60,334 bases of DNA from Chloroflexota bacterium (GCA_026707335.1 JAPOXB010000100.1:1-60334); one strand, 5' to 3'; shown: positions 1-8,084, counted from the stretch's first letter. Program-made: numbers and translations. The notes: generated by a model not told the origin, from the letters alone.

Positions 1-35
1 CGCCGCCGCGCCGCACGAAGGAGCCGCCCCCGCCC

Positions 36-425
36 ATGTCCACCGACGCCGCCCCAACCGACGCCCCCGCGAGTGCGACCGCGCACCTGGAGGAGGCGGA
101 GGCCATGGGGCGGCGGATCGTCGATGCGCTGGCGGATCGGCAGGCGGAGGAGATCGTGCTGCTCGACGTGAGCGCCGTGGCGGGCTTCACCGACTACTTC
201 GTGATCGCCTCCGCGACCTCGTCGCGGCAGTTCGAGGCGCTGGGCGAGGCCGTCGAACGGGCGGCCGGCGACCGCCACCTGCGGCGCGAGGGCGGCAGCG
301 AAGGCGGCTGGCAGTTGTTCGACTACAGCGACGTCGTGGTGCATCTCTTCGCCCGCGAGGAGCGCGCCTACTACGACCTGGAGGGGCTGTGGTCGGCGGG
401 GCGGCAACTGCTGCGCATTCAGTGA
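36..425 (+). CDS. rsfS: Ribosomal silencing factor RsfS (Iojap family)
   Basis: The 129-residue protein has the RsfS/Iojap fold signatures: the stretch VLLDVSAVAGFTDYFVIAS, then a GGWQLFDYSDVVVHLF segment and a closing YYDLEGLW. The family binds ribosomal protein uL14 and blocks 30S-50S joining when nutrients are short. The length is near the family norm, with a short Ala/Pro/Thr-rich leader of about 18 residues. An AAGGAG sits at 18-23, 12 bases before the ATG, which is long spacing. In many bacteria rsfS follows nadD and yqeK; a YqeK-like gene is in this window at 54.6 kb but not adjacent, and what precedes rsfS lies outside the window. Confidence 0.93.
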   Translation: MSTDAAPTDAPASATAHLEEAEAMGRRIVDALADRQAEEIVLLDVSAVAGFTDYFVIASATSSRQFEALGEAVERAAGDRHLRREGGSEGGWQLFDYSDVVVHLFAREERAYYDLEGLWSAGRQLLRIQ

Positions 426-487
426 TCGCAGGGACGGCGAGGTCATAAGGGCAGGGTACCGATCGCCTGCGCCGGGGGACGGGCGCG

Positions 488-943
488 CTACTCGCGCACC
501 CAGCGGGCGGCGTCCTGCGTCCACGAGAGCAGCTCCTCGGGACGGAAGAAGAGGGCCACCTCTCGCTCCCCGGACTCCGGGGAGTCGGAGCCATGCACGA
601 TGTTGCGCCCCAGGTCGAGCGCCAGGTCGCCGCGGATGGAGCCGGGCGGCGACGCCAGCGGGTCGGTCGCGCCCATCGCCTGACGCACCGCGCGGACGGC
701 GTTCTCGCCCTCGAAGACGGCGGCGACCAGCGGGCCGCTGGTCATGAAGTCGCGCAGGCCGGGGTAGAACGGCTTCTCGACGTGCTCCGCGTAGTGGCGC
801 GCCGCGAGCGCCTCGTCCATGCGCATGAGCTTGAGGCCCACGAGTTGCAGCCCCCGCCGTTCGAGGCGGCCCAGCACCTCGCCGATCAGGCCGCGCTGCA
901 CGCCGTCGGGTTTGACCAGCACCAATGTCCGCTCGCTGCTCAT
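488..943 (-). CDS. ndk: Nucleoside diphosphate kinase
   Basis: NDK moves the gamma phosphate of ATP to nucleoside diphosphates through a phosphohistidine. The 151-residue protein begins with the family opening ERTLVLVKPDGVQRGLIGEV, and the active-site motif NIVHGSDS carries the catalytic His at residue 117. Length is typical. The ATG at 943 overlaps the tsaB stop by 4 bases (ATGA), so the two are translationally coupled; I chose this start over longer upstream in-frame extension because of that overlap and the family N-terminus. It is the last gene of tsaE-tsaB-ndk. Confidence 0.96.
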   Translation of the reverse strand: MSSERTLVLVKPDGVQRGLIGEVLGRLERRGLQLVGLKLMRMDEALAARHYAEHVEKPFYPGLRDFMTSGPLVAAVFEGENAVRAVRQAMGATDPLASPPGSIRGDLALDLGRNIVHGSDSPESGEREVALFFRPEELLSWTQDAARWVRE

Positions 944-1674
944 CGACTCGTCTCCTTCATCGCCTGGGGTTCCTCCGCGGGCGGCGGGGGCTGCGGGCCG
1001 ATGGCCGGCTCGCGCAGGTAGATCGGCTGCAGGCGCGCCGGATGCAGGTCGTCGCCGCGTGCGCGCGCGGCTTCCAGCCGCCGCCAGCCCAGCTCGGCCA
1101 GCAGCGCCGCCCGGCGCATGTTTGCGCCCGGGCCGGCCGGCGTCCAGCCGGCGTCTCGCAGAGCGGCGCGGGCCGCGTCGGGCAGGTCGTCCAGGTCGCC
1201 GCAGCAGACGCCGGCGGGACCGCCGCCGAGGGCGGCGACCAGATCGTCGGCCGCGACGAGGCGCGGTCCGGCTTCCTCCCGCCACTCCGCCGCCGGGCCG
1301 CGGTAGCGCGCGACGGCCCACTGCCGCCGCCCCGCCGAGTGCACGGCCGCCACGACGCCGGCGGCCGCGTGCGCGTAGGCCTCGATCTCGAGGCGCCCCA
1401 CGCCGAGGGCCGGCAGGCCCAGGGCCAGCGCGATGGCCGTCGCGGCGGCCATGCCGGCGCGGATGCCGCCGTAGGCGCCCGGCCCCACGTCGACGAAGAC
1501 GGCCGTCAGCTGGGAGCGCTCGGCGCCGGCGCGGCGCATCGCCTCGTCGACCGTGGGGACCAGGCTGGGGGTGTGGCGGCGGCCCGTCGGCCAGTTGATC
1601 TCGACCAGCGGCCGGCCGGCGTCGCTGACGGCGACGCTCGACTGCAGGCCGACGCTGTCGATGGAGAGTTCCAC
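940..1674 (-). CDS. tsaB: tRNA t6A biosynthesis protein TsaB
   Basis: TsaB is an ASKHA-fold protein without full catalytic activity that scaffolds TsaD and TsaE in forming N6-threonylcarbamoyladenosine at tRNA position 37. The 244-residue protein has the family segment VDVGPGAYGGIRAGMAAA followed by ALGLPALGVGRLE, which corresponds to the usual GPGSFTGLRIG region. The GTG start at 1674 lies 2 bases after the tsaE stop, and no ATG fits better. TsaD and TsaC are not in this window. The C-terminal tail is Pro/Glu-rich and less conserved. Confidence 0.9.
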   Translation of the reverse strand: MELSIDSVGLQSSVAVSDAGRPLVEINWPTGRRHTPSLVPTVDEAMRRAGAERSQLTAVFVDVGPGAYGGIRAGMAAATAIALALGLPALGVGRLEIEAYAHAAAGVVAAVHSAGRRQWAVARYRGPAAEWREEAGPRLVAADDLVAALGGGPAGVCCGDLDDLPDAARAALRDAGWTPAGPGANMRRAALLAELGWRRLEAARARGDDLHPARLQPIYLREPAIGPQPPPPAEEPQAMKETSR

Positions 1675-1676
1675 GC

Positions 1677-2195
1677 TTACGCGGTCTCCGACTCCGCTGC
1701 GGCGCGCAGCCGGCCCAGCAGCGCCTCCGAGCGGCCGCCCCGCGCCTCCCAGGTCAGCGTGCGATCCTCGGGGCCTTCGCCGGGCGTGATGGTGACGCGG
1801 AGGGCGTCCTCGGCGATGGGCTCCGCGCTGCGCTCGGGCCACTCGACGAGCAGCACGCCGTCCGCCGCCAGCTCGTCGAGCACGAGCTCCGCGATCTCGG
1901 CCGCCTCGTCGAGGCGGTAGAGGTCGGCGTGGAGCATGGGCAGCCGCCCGCCCAGGTGCTCGTTGACGAGCACGAAGGTGGGGCTGTTGACTACACCCCG
2001 CACGTTGAGGCCGCGGCCGACGCCCTGGGCGATCACGGTCTTGCCGGCGCCCAGATCGCCCTGCAGCAGCACGACCGCGCCCCGCGGCGCGATCGCCCCC
2101 AGCGTCGCGCCGAGGGCGCGCGTCTCGGCGGGATCGTGCGTGCGGACCTGCCAGACGGCGGCCGGCGCGTCGGCGAGCTTCGGATCGGCGGTCAT
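1677..2195 (-). CDS. tsaE: tRNA t6A biosynthesis ATPase TsaE
   Basis: TsaE is the P-loop ATPase of the bacterial t6A complex. The 172-residue protein has Walker A GDLGAGKT at residues 46-53, the family motif NSPTFVLVNEH, HADLYRL, and a VLLVEWPER segment that is the Walker B-like end of the family domain. The order tsaE, tsaB, ndk on the minus strand with 2-base and minus-4-base spacing indicates one transcript. About 15 N-terminal residues precede the usual family start. Confidence 0.94.
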   Translation of the reverse strand: MTADPKLADAPAAVWQVRTHDPAETRALGATLGAIAPRGAVVLLQGDLGAGKTVIAQGVGRGLNVRGVVNSPTFVLVNEHLGGRLPMLHADLYRLDEAAEIAELVLDELAADGVLLVEWPERSAEPIAEDALRVTITPGEGPEDRTLTWEARGGRSEALLGRLRAAAESETA

Positions 2196-2232
2196 GGGGC
2201 CAGTGTGCTGGAGCGGATAGCATGGGGCCAGT
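2193..2232. repeat. 12-base direct repeat in tsaE/small-gene divergent gap
   Basis: CATGGGGCCAGT occurs at 2193-2204 and again at 2221-2232. The first copy includes the complement of the tsaE start codon. Between the copies is a GGATAG at 2215-2220 that could be a -10 element. The role is unknown; it may be a small tandem duplication. Confidence 0.45.
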
Positions 2233-2299
2233 CAGAGGGCATCCAGTGCGGACGCACGCGGCGCCGCGCCGCGCGGCCGCCGTCGCCCAGGAGCCATCG

Positions 2300-2539
2300 A
2301 TGTCCGACCCGGCGCTCCGCAGTGCACTCCCCAGGTGGCTCGGCCGCTGCCTCTCCGCGCCGGTTGGCGTCTGCCGCCTCGTGCGCAGGCTGTTGCCCCG
2401 GCTGCGGCGATCGCTGCTCAGCCTGCGCGACTACGACGCCTCCACGGCGACGACGCTGCGGCTGTTCGCGCGCAACTACTGGCTCAAGGCGCGTCGACTG
2501 TCGCTCTGCTGCGGCAACCCCGGCCAGCCGGGCTGTTGA
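2300..2539 (+). CDS. Cys-rich small protein ending CCGNPGQPGC
   Basis: This is a 79-residue basic protein. It has a central run rich in Leu/Arg and ends in a Cys cluster, KARRLSLCCGNPGQPGC. I recognise the C-terminal CCGxxGxPGC pattern as typical of conserved uncharacterised small proteins in Chloroflexota and Actinobacteria, but cannot give a function. The start ATG at 2300 has AGGAG at 2289-2293, 6 bases upstream, and is better than an ATG-in-frame start at 2222. Two further Cys lie at residues 18 and 25. Metal binding is possible by inference. The stop TGA is followed at once, in the same frame, by another short reading frame. Confidence 0.65.
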   Translation: MSDPALRSALPRWLGRCLSAPVGVCRLVRRLLPRLRRSLLSLRDYDASTATTLRLFARNYWLKARRLSLCCGNPGQPGC

Positions 2540-2623
2540 ATGGATGCGCCGGGCTCCGGTGCGGAGCCGTCGGACGGGACGCACGACCACCACCATCACC
2601 ATCACCACGGATCGAACGACTAG
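2540..2623 (+). CDS. Possible 27-residue His-rich peptide, in frame after the preceding TGA
   Basis: Directly after the TGA at 2537-2539, and in the same frame, an ATG opens 27 codons that end in HDHHHHHHHGSND and TAG. Third codon positions are G or C in 22 of 27 codons, like genes around it. The TAG at 2621-2623 abuts the gyrA stop (2624) tail to tail, so the frame fills the whole gap. It could be a separate translationally coupled peptide, a readthrough extension of the Cys-rich protein, or chance. The His run suggests metal binding; this is inference. There is no strong ribosome-binding site of its own. Confidence 0.4.
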   Translation: MDAPGSGAEPSDGTHDHHHHHHHGSND

Positions 2624-5212
2624 TCAGCGGCCGTTGCGACGCCGCCCGCTGCCGGCGCCGTTGCGCGCGGCTCCGTTGCGGGAGGACGCGCGGCGCGGGG
2701 CCGACGCCGGCTTGCCCTCGCGCCCGCCGTTGGCGGGCGCCTGCGGCCCCGCCGATCCCTCCCACGCGCTGGGCCGTACGACGGCGACGGCGGCGACGTC
2801 CATGCCAGCATCCGTCTTCATCACGGTGACGCCTTGCGTGGAGCGCCCGCAGGCCCGGATGGAGTCGACGGCGGTACGGATGAACTTGCCCTCCTCGGAG
2901 ATCAGGACGAGTTGCTCGTCGCCGGCGACCTGATGCAGCGACACCAGCGCGCCGGTGCGGTCGGAGACCTTGTGCGCGATCATGCCCTTGCCCCCGCGCC
3001 CCTTGCGCGGGTACTCCGACTCCGGCGTGCGCTTGCCGAAGCCGTTGGCCGTCACGGTGAGCAGTTCCTGGTCTGGCGCGACCTTGAGCAGGCCGACGAG
3101 CCGCCCGTCCTTGGGCAGCGTGATCGCGCGGACGCCGCCGCTCGATCGGGACGCCTCGCGCAGCGCATCGACGGGGAAGCGCACGGCCAGCCCGGCATCC
3201 GAGGCGACCATCACGTCGTCGCCCGCGTGCGCCGTGGTGGCGAGCACCAGTTCGTCGCCGTTCCGCAGGTTGAACGCCTTCAGACCCGCCCGGCGCACGT
3301 CGGCGAATTCTTTGAGCGCCGTCTTCTTGATCTGGCCGTCGCGCGTCGCCAGCAGCAGGTAGTCGTGGTCCAACTCGGGCGCGGCGACCATCGCCGTGAT
3401 GCGCTCCTCGGGCTCCACCTGCACGAGGTTGCGGATGGGCAGCCCGCGCCATTCGCGCGTGCGCTCCTCGACCTCGTGCGCCTTGAGGCTGAAGACGCGC
3501 CCGCGGTCGCTGAAGAGCAGCAGGCTGTCGTGCGTGTCGGCGACGAGCAGCTCGCGGACGGCGTCCTCGGGGCGGGTCTGCATCGCCTTGACGCCCTTGC
3601 CGCCCCGGTTCTGGGTGCGATAGGTGGCCAGCGGCATGCGCTTGATGTAGCCGCCGCGTGAGTAGGAGATCACCGTCTCCTCGTGCGCGACGAGGTCCTC
3701 CGGGCTGAAGCTCTCAGCGTCCCGCTCGACCACCTTCGAGCGCCGCTCGCCGGCGAAGCGCTCCGTCAGTTCGTCCACGTCCTCCGCGATCACGCCGTCG
3801 ATCTTCTTCGGGTCGGCCAGCAGGCCCTCCAGGTAGGCGATGGTCTCGCTGAGTTCGTTGTACTCCTCCTCCAGCTTGGTCCGCTCCAGCGCGGCCAGGC
3901 GGCGCAACTGCATGTCGAGCACGGCCTGCGCCTGCCGCTCCGACAGGCCGAAGGGGGCGCGCTGCAGGCGGCTCTTGGCGGCGTCGGCCGACTCGGCCCG
4001 CCGGATCGCCGCGATGATCTCGTCGATCATGCCGATGGCCTTCAGCAGCCCCTCGACGACGTGATGGCGGTCGCGCGCCTTCTCCAGGTCGAACTCCGAG
4101 CGGCGGCGGATCACGTCGCGGCGGTGGTCGATGTAGGCCTCGATGGCCTGCTTGAGCGAGATCGCGCGCGGGCGGCCGTCGATCAGGGCGACCATGTTGG
4201 CGGCGTAGTTCGTCTGCAGGGGCGTCAGCTTCCAGAGGAAGGCCAGCGCCAGCTGCAGGTTGCCGTCGCGCTTGAGCTCCACGACGACGCGCAGGCCGTC
4301 GCGGTCCGACTCGTCGCGCAGGTCGGCGATGCCGTCGATGCGCTTGTCGCGCACGTGGTTGGCGATCTGCTCGATCAGGGCCGCCTTGTTGACCTGGTAG
4401 GGCAGCTCGGTGAAGACGATCTGGATGCGGCCGCCGCGGGCGGTCTCCTCGGTGTGGTGGACGGCGCGCAGCGTGATGCGGCCGTGGCCCGTGCCGAAGA
4501 TCTCTCGCACGGCCGAGCGCCCCTCGCCGGCGAAGAGCAGCCCGCCGGAGGGGAAGTCGGGCGCCTCGACGACCTCCATCAGCTCGTCGACGCCGGCCTC
4601 GGGGTTGGCCAGCACGAGCTTCACGGCGGCCCCGATCTCGCCCAGGTGATGCGGCGGGATGTTGGTCGCCATGCCCACGGCGATGCCCTGGGCGCCGTTG
4701 ACCAGCAGGTTGGGCAGCCGCCCGGGCAGCACGGTCGGCTCGTTCAGGGAGCTGTCGAAGTTGGGCGCGAAATCGACCGTCTGCTTGTCGAGGTCGGCCA
4801 GCATCTCCTCGGCGATCTGGCTGAGGCGGGCCTCGGTGTAGCGCATCGCGGCGGGCGGGTCGGCGTCGATCGAGCCGAAGTTGCCCTGCCCGTCGACCAG
4901 CGCGTAGCGCAGCGAGAAGTCCTGCGCCATGCGCACCATGGCCTCGTAGACGGGGGAGTCGCCGTGCGGGTGATACTTGCCCAGCACCTCGCCGATGATG
5001 CGGGCGCTCTTCTTGAAGGCCGCGCCGGAGCGCAGGCCCAGGTCGTCCATGGCGAAGAGGATGCGGCGCTGGACGGGCTTGAGGCCGTCGCGCACGTCGG
5101 GCAGCGCGCGCGCGACGATCACGCTCATCGCGTAATCGAGGTACGAGGTGCGCATCTCCGTCTCGATGTCGCGCGGTCGCGGCGGACGGATCGCTTCCTC
5201 GGCTCTCACCAT
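2624..5212 (-). CDS. gyrA: DNA gyrase subunit A
   Basis: The 862-residue protein is the breakage-reunion subunit that introduces negative supercoils with GyrB. It shows the winged-helix start SYLDYAMSVIVARALPDVRDG, the QRDR HPHGDSPVYE (residues 81-90) and the catalytic Tyr at 125 in RYTEARLS. The C-terminal beta-pinwheel carries a GyrA-box form QNRGGKG, which argues for gyrase rather than topoisomerase IV. A basic Arg/Asn/Gly tail ends the protein. I chose the ATG at 5212 over an in-frame start at 5269 because GAGGGGGA lies about 8 bases upstream and the extra residues are not conserved. Position 87 has Pro after Ser86, like the E. coli A84P change. gyrB is not in the window. Confidence 0.96.
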   Translation of the reverse strand: MVRAEEAIRPPRPRDIETEMRTSYLDYAMSVIVARALPDVRDGLKPVQRRILFAMDDLGLRSGAAFKKSARIIGEVLGKYHPHGDSPVYEAMVRMAQDFSLRYALVDGQGNFGSIDADPPAAMRYTEARLSQIAEEMLADLDKQTVDFAPNFDSSLNEPTVLPGRLPNLLVNGAQGIAVGMATNIPPHHLGEIGAAVKLVLANPEAGVDELMEVVEAPDFPSGGLLFAGEGRSAVREIFGTGHGRITLRAVHHTEETARGGRIQIVFTELPYQVNKAALIEQIANHVRDKRIDGIADLRDESDRDGLRVVVELKRDGNLQLALAFLWKLTPLQTNYAANMVALIDGRPRAISLKQAIEAYIDHRRDVIRRRSEFDLEKARDRHHVVEGLLKAIGMIDEIIAAIRRAESADAAKSRLQRAPFGLSERQAQAVLDMQLRRLAALERTKLEEEYNELSETIAYLEGLLADPKKIDGVIAEDVDELTERFAGERRSKVVERDAESFSPEDLVAHEETVISYSRGGYIKRMPLATYRTQNRGGKGVKAMQTRPEDAVRELLVADTHDSLLLFSDRGRVFSLKAHEVEERTREWRGLPIRNLVQVEPEERITAMVAAPELDHDYLLLATRDGQIKKTALKEFADVRRAGLKAFNLRNGDELVLATTAHAGDDVMVASDAGLAVRFPVDALREASRSSGGVRAITLPKDGRLVGLLKVAPDQELLTVTANGFGKRTPESEYPRKGRGGKGMIAHKVSDRTGALVSLHQVAGDEQLVLISEEGKFIRTAVDSIRACGRSTQGVTVMKTDAGMDVAAVAVVRPSAWEGSAGPQAPANGGREGKPASAPRRASSRNGAARNGAGSGRRRNGR

Positions 5213-5269
5213 GCGGGCAGTCCCCCTCGGAGAGAAATCAGGTTCGAACGCGGGATCGCGTGCCCCCAC

Positions 5270-5278
5270 ATTCTATCA
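5270..5278 (-). promoter_or_regulatory. Extended -10 promoter of gyrA
   Basis: On the minus strand TGATAGAAT reads as an extended -10 element (TGn then TAGAAT, 5 of 6 to TATAAT), about 58 bases before the gyrA ATG. I see no good -35 at the right distance, which extended -10 promoters tolerate. A GTTCGAAC palindrome lies in the leader at 5242-5249; its role is unknown. Confidence 0.45.
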
Positions 5279-5335
5279 CTCCCGGGGCTGCGTCATAGGG
5301 CGAATAACGGCCGCGAGCCGGGCCGATCGGGGGGC

Positions 5336-6121
5336 TCAGGCGTCGCCCGAGCGGTACGCCGCCAAGGCCGCCGGATCGCGCTCCACGACCCGCCACGAGG
5401 CGGGCAGCGGATTCGCGACGCCATGCTGCCGCAGCCAGCGCCGCAGCGGCGCGACCGCCGCCTCGGGCAGCCGGCAGCCGTCCCACGCCGCGGCCGGATC
5501 GACGGCCCGCAGCGCCTCGCCGAGCAACGCCCGCTGGTCCATCGCTCCCGGGCCGAAGGGGCCGTCGCCCAGATCCAGCAGCGACTCGTGCGCCCAGCCG
5601 AGCGCGGTCGGCCGCCCCGGCCCCAGGGCGGGCGCGACGACGCCGGGTATCGCGGCGAGCCGGTAGGCCGTCCCCTCGGTCGCCGAGATGCGGACGAGTT
5701 GCTCGACCGTCAGCCATTGCAGCCAGGTCTCGCAGTGGCCGCCGGGCCGGACCCGCAGCGACACGGGGATGTAGCCCCGTCCCGAGAGCGCGCCGGCGTA
5801 GGCGATCGCGGCCCGCGGGACGCGGCAGCGCAGTGTGGGGACGCTGTCGTCGGAGAGGCCGGCGTCCGCGAACTTGTCGAGCAGTTGCCGCGGGTAGGCG
5901 TTCGAGCCCACGGCGAGCACCGGGATGCGCGCCGAGATGGGCGCGCCACCGAGCGCGCGCAGCAGGTCGTCGGGGCGCTCTCCCTCGCCGAGGACGTGAA
6001 CGCTGCCGGCGGCGTAGACGTAGGGCGGGCGCGCATCGGCGGGCCGGGCGTCGGGATAGGCGCAGGGGCGCTCCCGCAGCGAGGGCAGCGCTCGCGCGTC
6101 GAGAACGGTTCGCGGCGGCAT
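5336..6121 (-). CDS. Gamma-glutamylcyclotransferase-like fold protein
   Basis: The 261-residue protein contains VLAVGSNAYPRQLLDKF, which resembles the YGSN nucleotide-like loop at the start of gamma-glutamylcyclotransferase (GGCT-like) domains, followed by the patterns expected of that small beta-barrel (RGYIPVSL, then CETWLQWLTVEQLVRI). About 80 residues precede the domain and about 90 follow. I cannot assign a substrate. The ATG at 6121 is the most probable start; an in-frame ATG at 6193 would run into the rex promoter. It is divergent from rex and downstream of nothing obvious. Confidence 0.6.
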   Translation of the reverse strand: MPPRTVLDARALPSLRERPCAYPDARPADARPPYVYAAGSVHVLGEGERPDDLLRALGGAPISARIPVLAVGSNAYPRQLLDKFADAGLSDDSVPTLRCRVPRAAIAYAGALSGRGYIPVSLRVRPGGHCETWLQWLTVEQLVRISATEGTAYRLAAIPGVVAPALGPGRPTALGWAHESLLDLGDGPFGPGAMDQRALLGEALRAVDPAAAWDGCRLPEAAVAPLRRWLRQHGVANPLPASWRVVERDPAALAAYRSGDA

Positions 6122-6155
6122 CGGCGCGCTCCGATCGTCCGCGGTCGGGCCCGCG

Positions 6156-6187
6156 TTGTGACTATCCCGCCAGTCGATACACTGGCG
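6156..6187 (+). promoter_or_regulatory. rex promoter with inverted-repeat operator
   Basis: A -35-like TTGTGA (6156-6161) and a -10-like TACACT (6178-6183) are 16 bases apart. A perfect inverted repeat, CGCCAGT (6168-6174) and ACTGGCG (6181-6187) with 6 bases between, is centred on the -10. TTGTGA is also identical to one half of the known Rex operator (TTGTGA-N6-TCACAA), although the second half is absent. Autoregulation by Rex or control by another repressor is plausible. Confidence 0.45.
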
Positions 6188-6281
6188 AGCCATAGACCGA
6201 CGCGCCAGATCGGGCCGTGGCGCCGGGCGACCGCCGGGCCCGTTGGGGCTCCACCCGGACCGCCGGCCGGGGACATCCGCC

Positions 6282-6932
6282 GTGACGGGTAACGAGATCC
6301 CCGAAGTCGTCATCAACCGGTTGCCGGTGTACGTGCGCGCCCTCGCCCTGCTCGCGCTGGAGGGCCGCCGGGTGGTCAGCTCTCGGGAGTTGGGCGGGGA
6401 GTTGGGCGTGACGCCCGCCCAGATCCGCAAGGACCTCTCCTACTTCGGCCGCTTCGGCAAGCAGGGACGCGGCTACAACGTGGGCCACCTGCTGGACACG
6501 CTGCGCTCCATCCTGGGCCTGGACCGCGAGTGGAAGATGGCGCTGGTAGGCGCCGGGCGCCTGGGCCAGGCGATCCTCGGCTACGGCGGCTTCGGCCCGC
6601 AGGGCTTCCACATCGTCAAGGCGTTCGACTCCGCCCCCGGGCTGATCGGCCGCCGCGAGGGCGCCCTGATCGTCGAGGACGTGGCGCACCTCGGCGCGTC
6701 GCTGCGCGAGGAGCCGGTCGACATCGGCATCGTGGCGGTGCCGGGGGAGATCGCGCAGGAGGTGATCGACGTGCTGGTCGAGAGCGGCGTGCACGCGGTG
6801 CTGAACTACGCGCCCATCGCCGTGCGCGTCCCGGCCGGGGTGCAGCTGCGCCAGATCGACCCGGTGCTGTCGCTGCAGAGCATGACGTACTTCCTGGCGC
6901 AGGACGGATCGTCGGCCGCGCCCGCCGGGTGA
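6282..6932 (+). CDS. rex: Redox-sensing transcriptional repressor Rex
   Basis: Rex senses the NADH/NAD+ ratio and represses fermentation and respiration genes when NAD+ is high. The 216-residue protein has the N-terminal winged helix (EVVINRLPVYVRALALL, then SSRELGGELGVTPAQIRKDL with SYFGRFGKQGRGYNV) and a Rossmann domain with LVGAGRLGQAI, followed by the usual NYAPI and a C-terminal domain-swap helix (SLQSMTYFL). The GTG at 6282 was chosen because GGGGA lies upstream and the family begins just before IPEVVI. Possible targets here are the ATP synthase and electron-transfer genes, but I did not find a full operator there. Confidence 0.94.
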   Translation: MTGNEIPEVVINRLPVYVRALALLALEGRRVVSSRELGGELGVTPAQIRKDLSYFGRFGKQGRGYNVGHLLDTLRSILGLDREWKMALVGAGRLGQAILGYGGFGPQGFHIVKAFDSAPGLIGRREGALIVEDVAHLGASLREEPVDIGIVAVPGEIAQEVIDVLVESGVHAVLNYAPIAVRVPAGVQLRQIDPVLSLQSMTYFLAQDGSSAAPAG

Positions 6933-6945
6933 GCGGGGCGCGACC

Positions 6946-6965
6946 CGGCCCTACTCGGCCCTACT
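6946..6965. repeat. Tandem 10-base repeat between rex and mreB
   Basis: CGGCCCTACT is repeated without a spacer at 6946-6955 and 6956-6965. The second copy supplies the mreB stop codon (TAG on the minus strand) in a tail-to-tail gap of 28 bases. It is probably a slippage duplication. Confidence 0.5.
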
Positions 6966-7998
6966 CGATCGCGCCGGCCAGCGTGCCTTCGTCGCTGGGC
7001 AGCGAGCGCCGGATCACGTCGATGTACTCCAGCGCGATCGACGCCCCCTCGGCCACGCAATCCAGGGGCCGGTCGGCGATGTGGCAGGGGATGCCCGTCT
7101 CCTCGGTCAGCAGCCGGTCGACGTTGCGCAGCAGCGCGCCGCCGCCGGTCAGCACGACGCCGCGGTCGATGACGTCGGCGGACAACTCCGGCGGCATCTC
7201 CTCCAGCACGGAGCGGATCACGCCCACCACGCCGGCCAGCGGCTCCTGCAGCGCGGTGGCGATTTCGTTCGACGTGACGGTGATCGTGCGCGGCATGCCG
7301 CTGACCTGGTCGCGGCCGCGCAGCTGGGTGCGCAGCGTGTCCTCGACGGGCAGGGCCGAGCCGATGGCGATCTTCAGATCCTCGGCCGTGCGCTCGCCGA
7401 TGATCAGGCTGTGACGCCGCTTGATGTAGCTCTGGATGGCCTCGTCGAAGCGGTTGCCGGCCACGCGCTCGGAGTGCCAGACGACCATGCCGTACATGGA
7501 GATCACGGCCGCCTCGGTGCGCCCGCCGCCGATGTCGACGACGAGATTGCCGCGCGGGGTGGCGACGGGCAGCCCGGCGCCGATCGCCGCCGCCAGGGGC
7601 TCCGGGACGAGTTGCGCCGGGCGCCGGGCGCCGGCCTGCTCGGCCGCGTCGCGGACGGCCCGCTGCTCGACGGTGTTGACGCCGGCCGGGGCGGAGATCA
7701 TGACCTCCGGCCGGACCAGGTTGAGGCGCCCGGTGACGCGGCCCAGGAAGTAGCGCAGCATCGCCTCCACGACCACGTAGTCGGCGATGACGCCGTCGCG
7801 CATGGGCCGCACGATGCTGATCCCCTCGGGGCTGCGGCCCATCATCGCGCGGGCGTCCTCGCCCACGGCGACGACGGTGTTATCGCGATGGTCGAGCGCC
7901 ACGACGGCCGGTTCGCGCAGCACGACGCCCTGGCCCCGGATCGCGACGAGGATGTTCGCCGTGCCCAGGTCGATGCCGATCTTCTTGCCGAGCGCCAT
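6961..7998 (-). CDS. mreB: Rod shape-determining protein MreB
   Basis: MreB is the bacterial actin that guides lateral wall synthesis. The 345-residue protein has the actin-fold nucleotide-binding motifs: phosphate 1 GIDLGTANILV near the start, phosphate 2 VVDIGGGRTEAAVIS mid-protein, and the adenosine motif VVLTGGGALLRNVDRLL near the C-terminus. EPLAAAIGAGLPV is also typical. The ATG at 7998 is preceded in frame by a GTG at 8001; spacing to GAGG favours the ATG. mreC and mreD do not follow. It stands downstream of murA on the minus strand with an 84-base gap, so the two wall genes may share a transcript. Confidence 0.95.
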   Translation of the reverse strand: MALGKKIGIDLGTANILVAIRGQGVVLREPAVVALDHRDNTVVAVGEDARAMMGRSPEGISIVRPMRDGVIADYVVVEAMLRYFLGRVTGRLNLVRPEVMISAPAGVNTVEQRAVRDAAEQAGARRPAQLVPEPLAAAIGAGLPVATPRGNLVVDIGGGRTEAAVISMYGMVVWHSERVAGNRFDEAIQSYIKRRHSLIIGERTAEDLKIAIGSALPVEDTLRTQLRGRDQVSGMPRTITVTSNEIATALQEPLAGVVGVIRSVLEEMPPELSADVIDRGVVLTGGGALLRNVDRLLTEETGIPCHIADRPLDCVAEGASIALEYIDVIRRSLPSDEGTLAGAIE

Positions 7999-8084
7999 CA
8001 CTCCCTCGAGGTTCCGCGCGCCGCCCGCGCGCCGCGCTGATCATACCGGCCGCGCCGTCGCCCGACAGTCAAGCCGGGGCCGCG

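Noticed and set aside
2537..2539. TGA as a selenocysteine codon
   Set aside because: No convincing SECIS-type hairpin was seen just downstream, and no selenocysteine machinery is in the window. Left open only as an option in the finding.
5242..5249. GTTCGAAC as a LexA site in the gyrA leader
   Set aside because: It is only an 8-base palindrome, without the wider spacing of an SOS box; such short palindromes are common.
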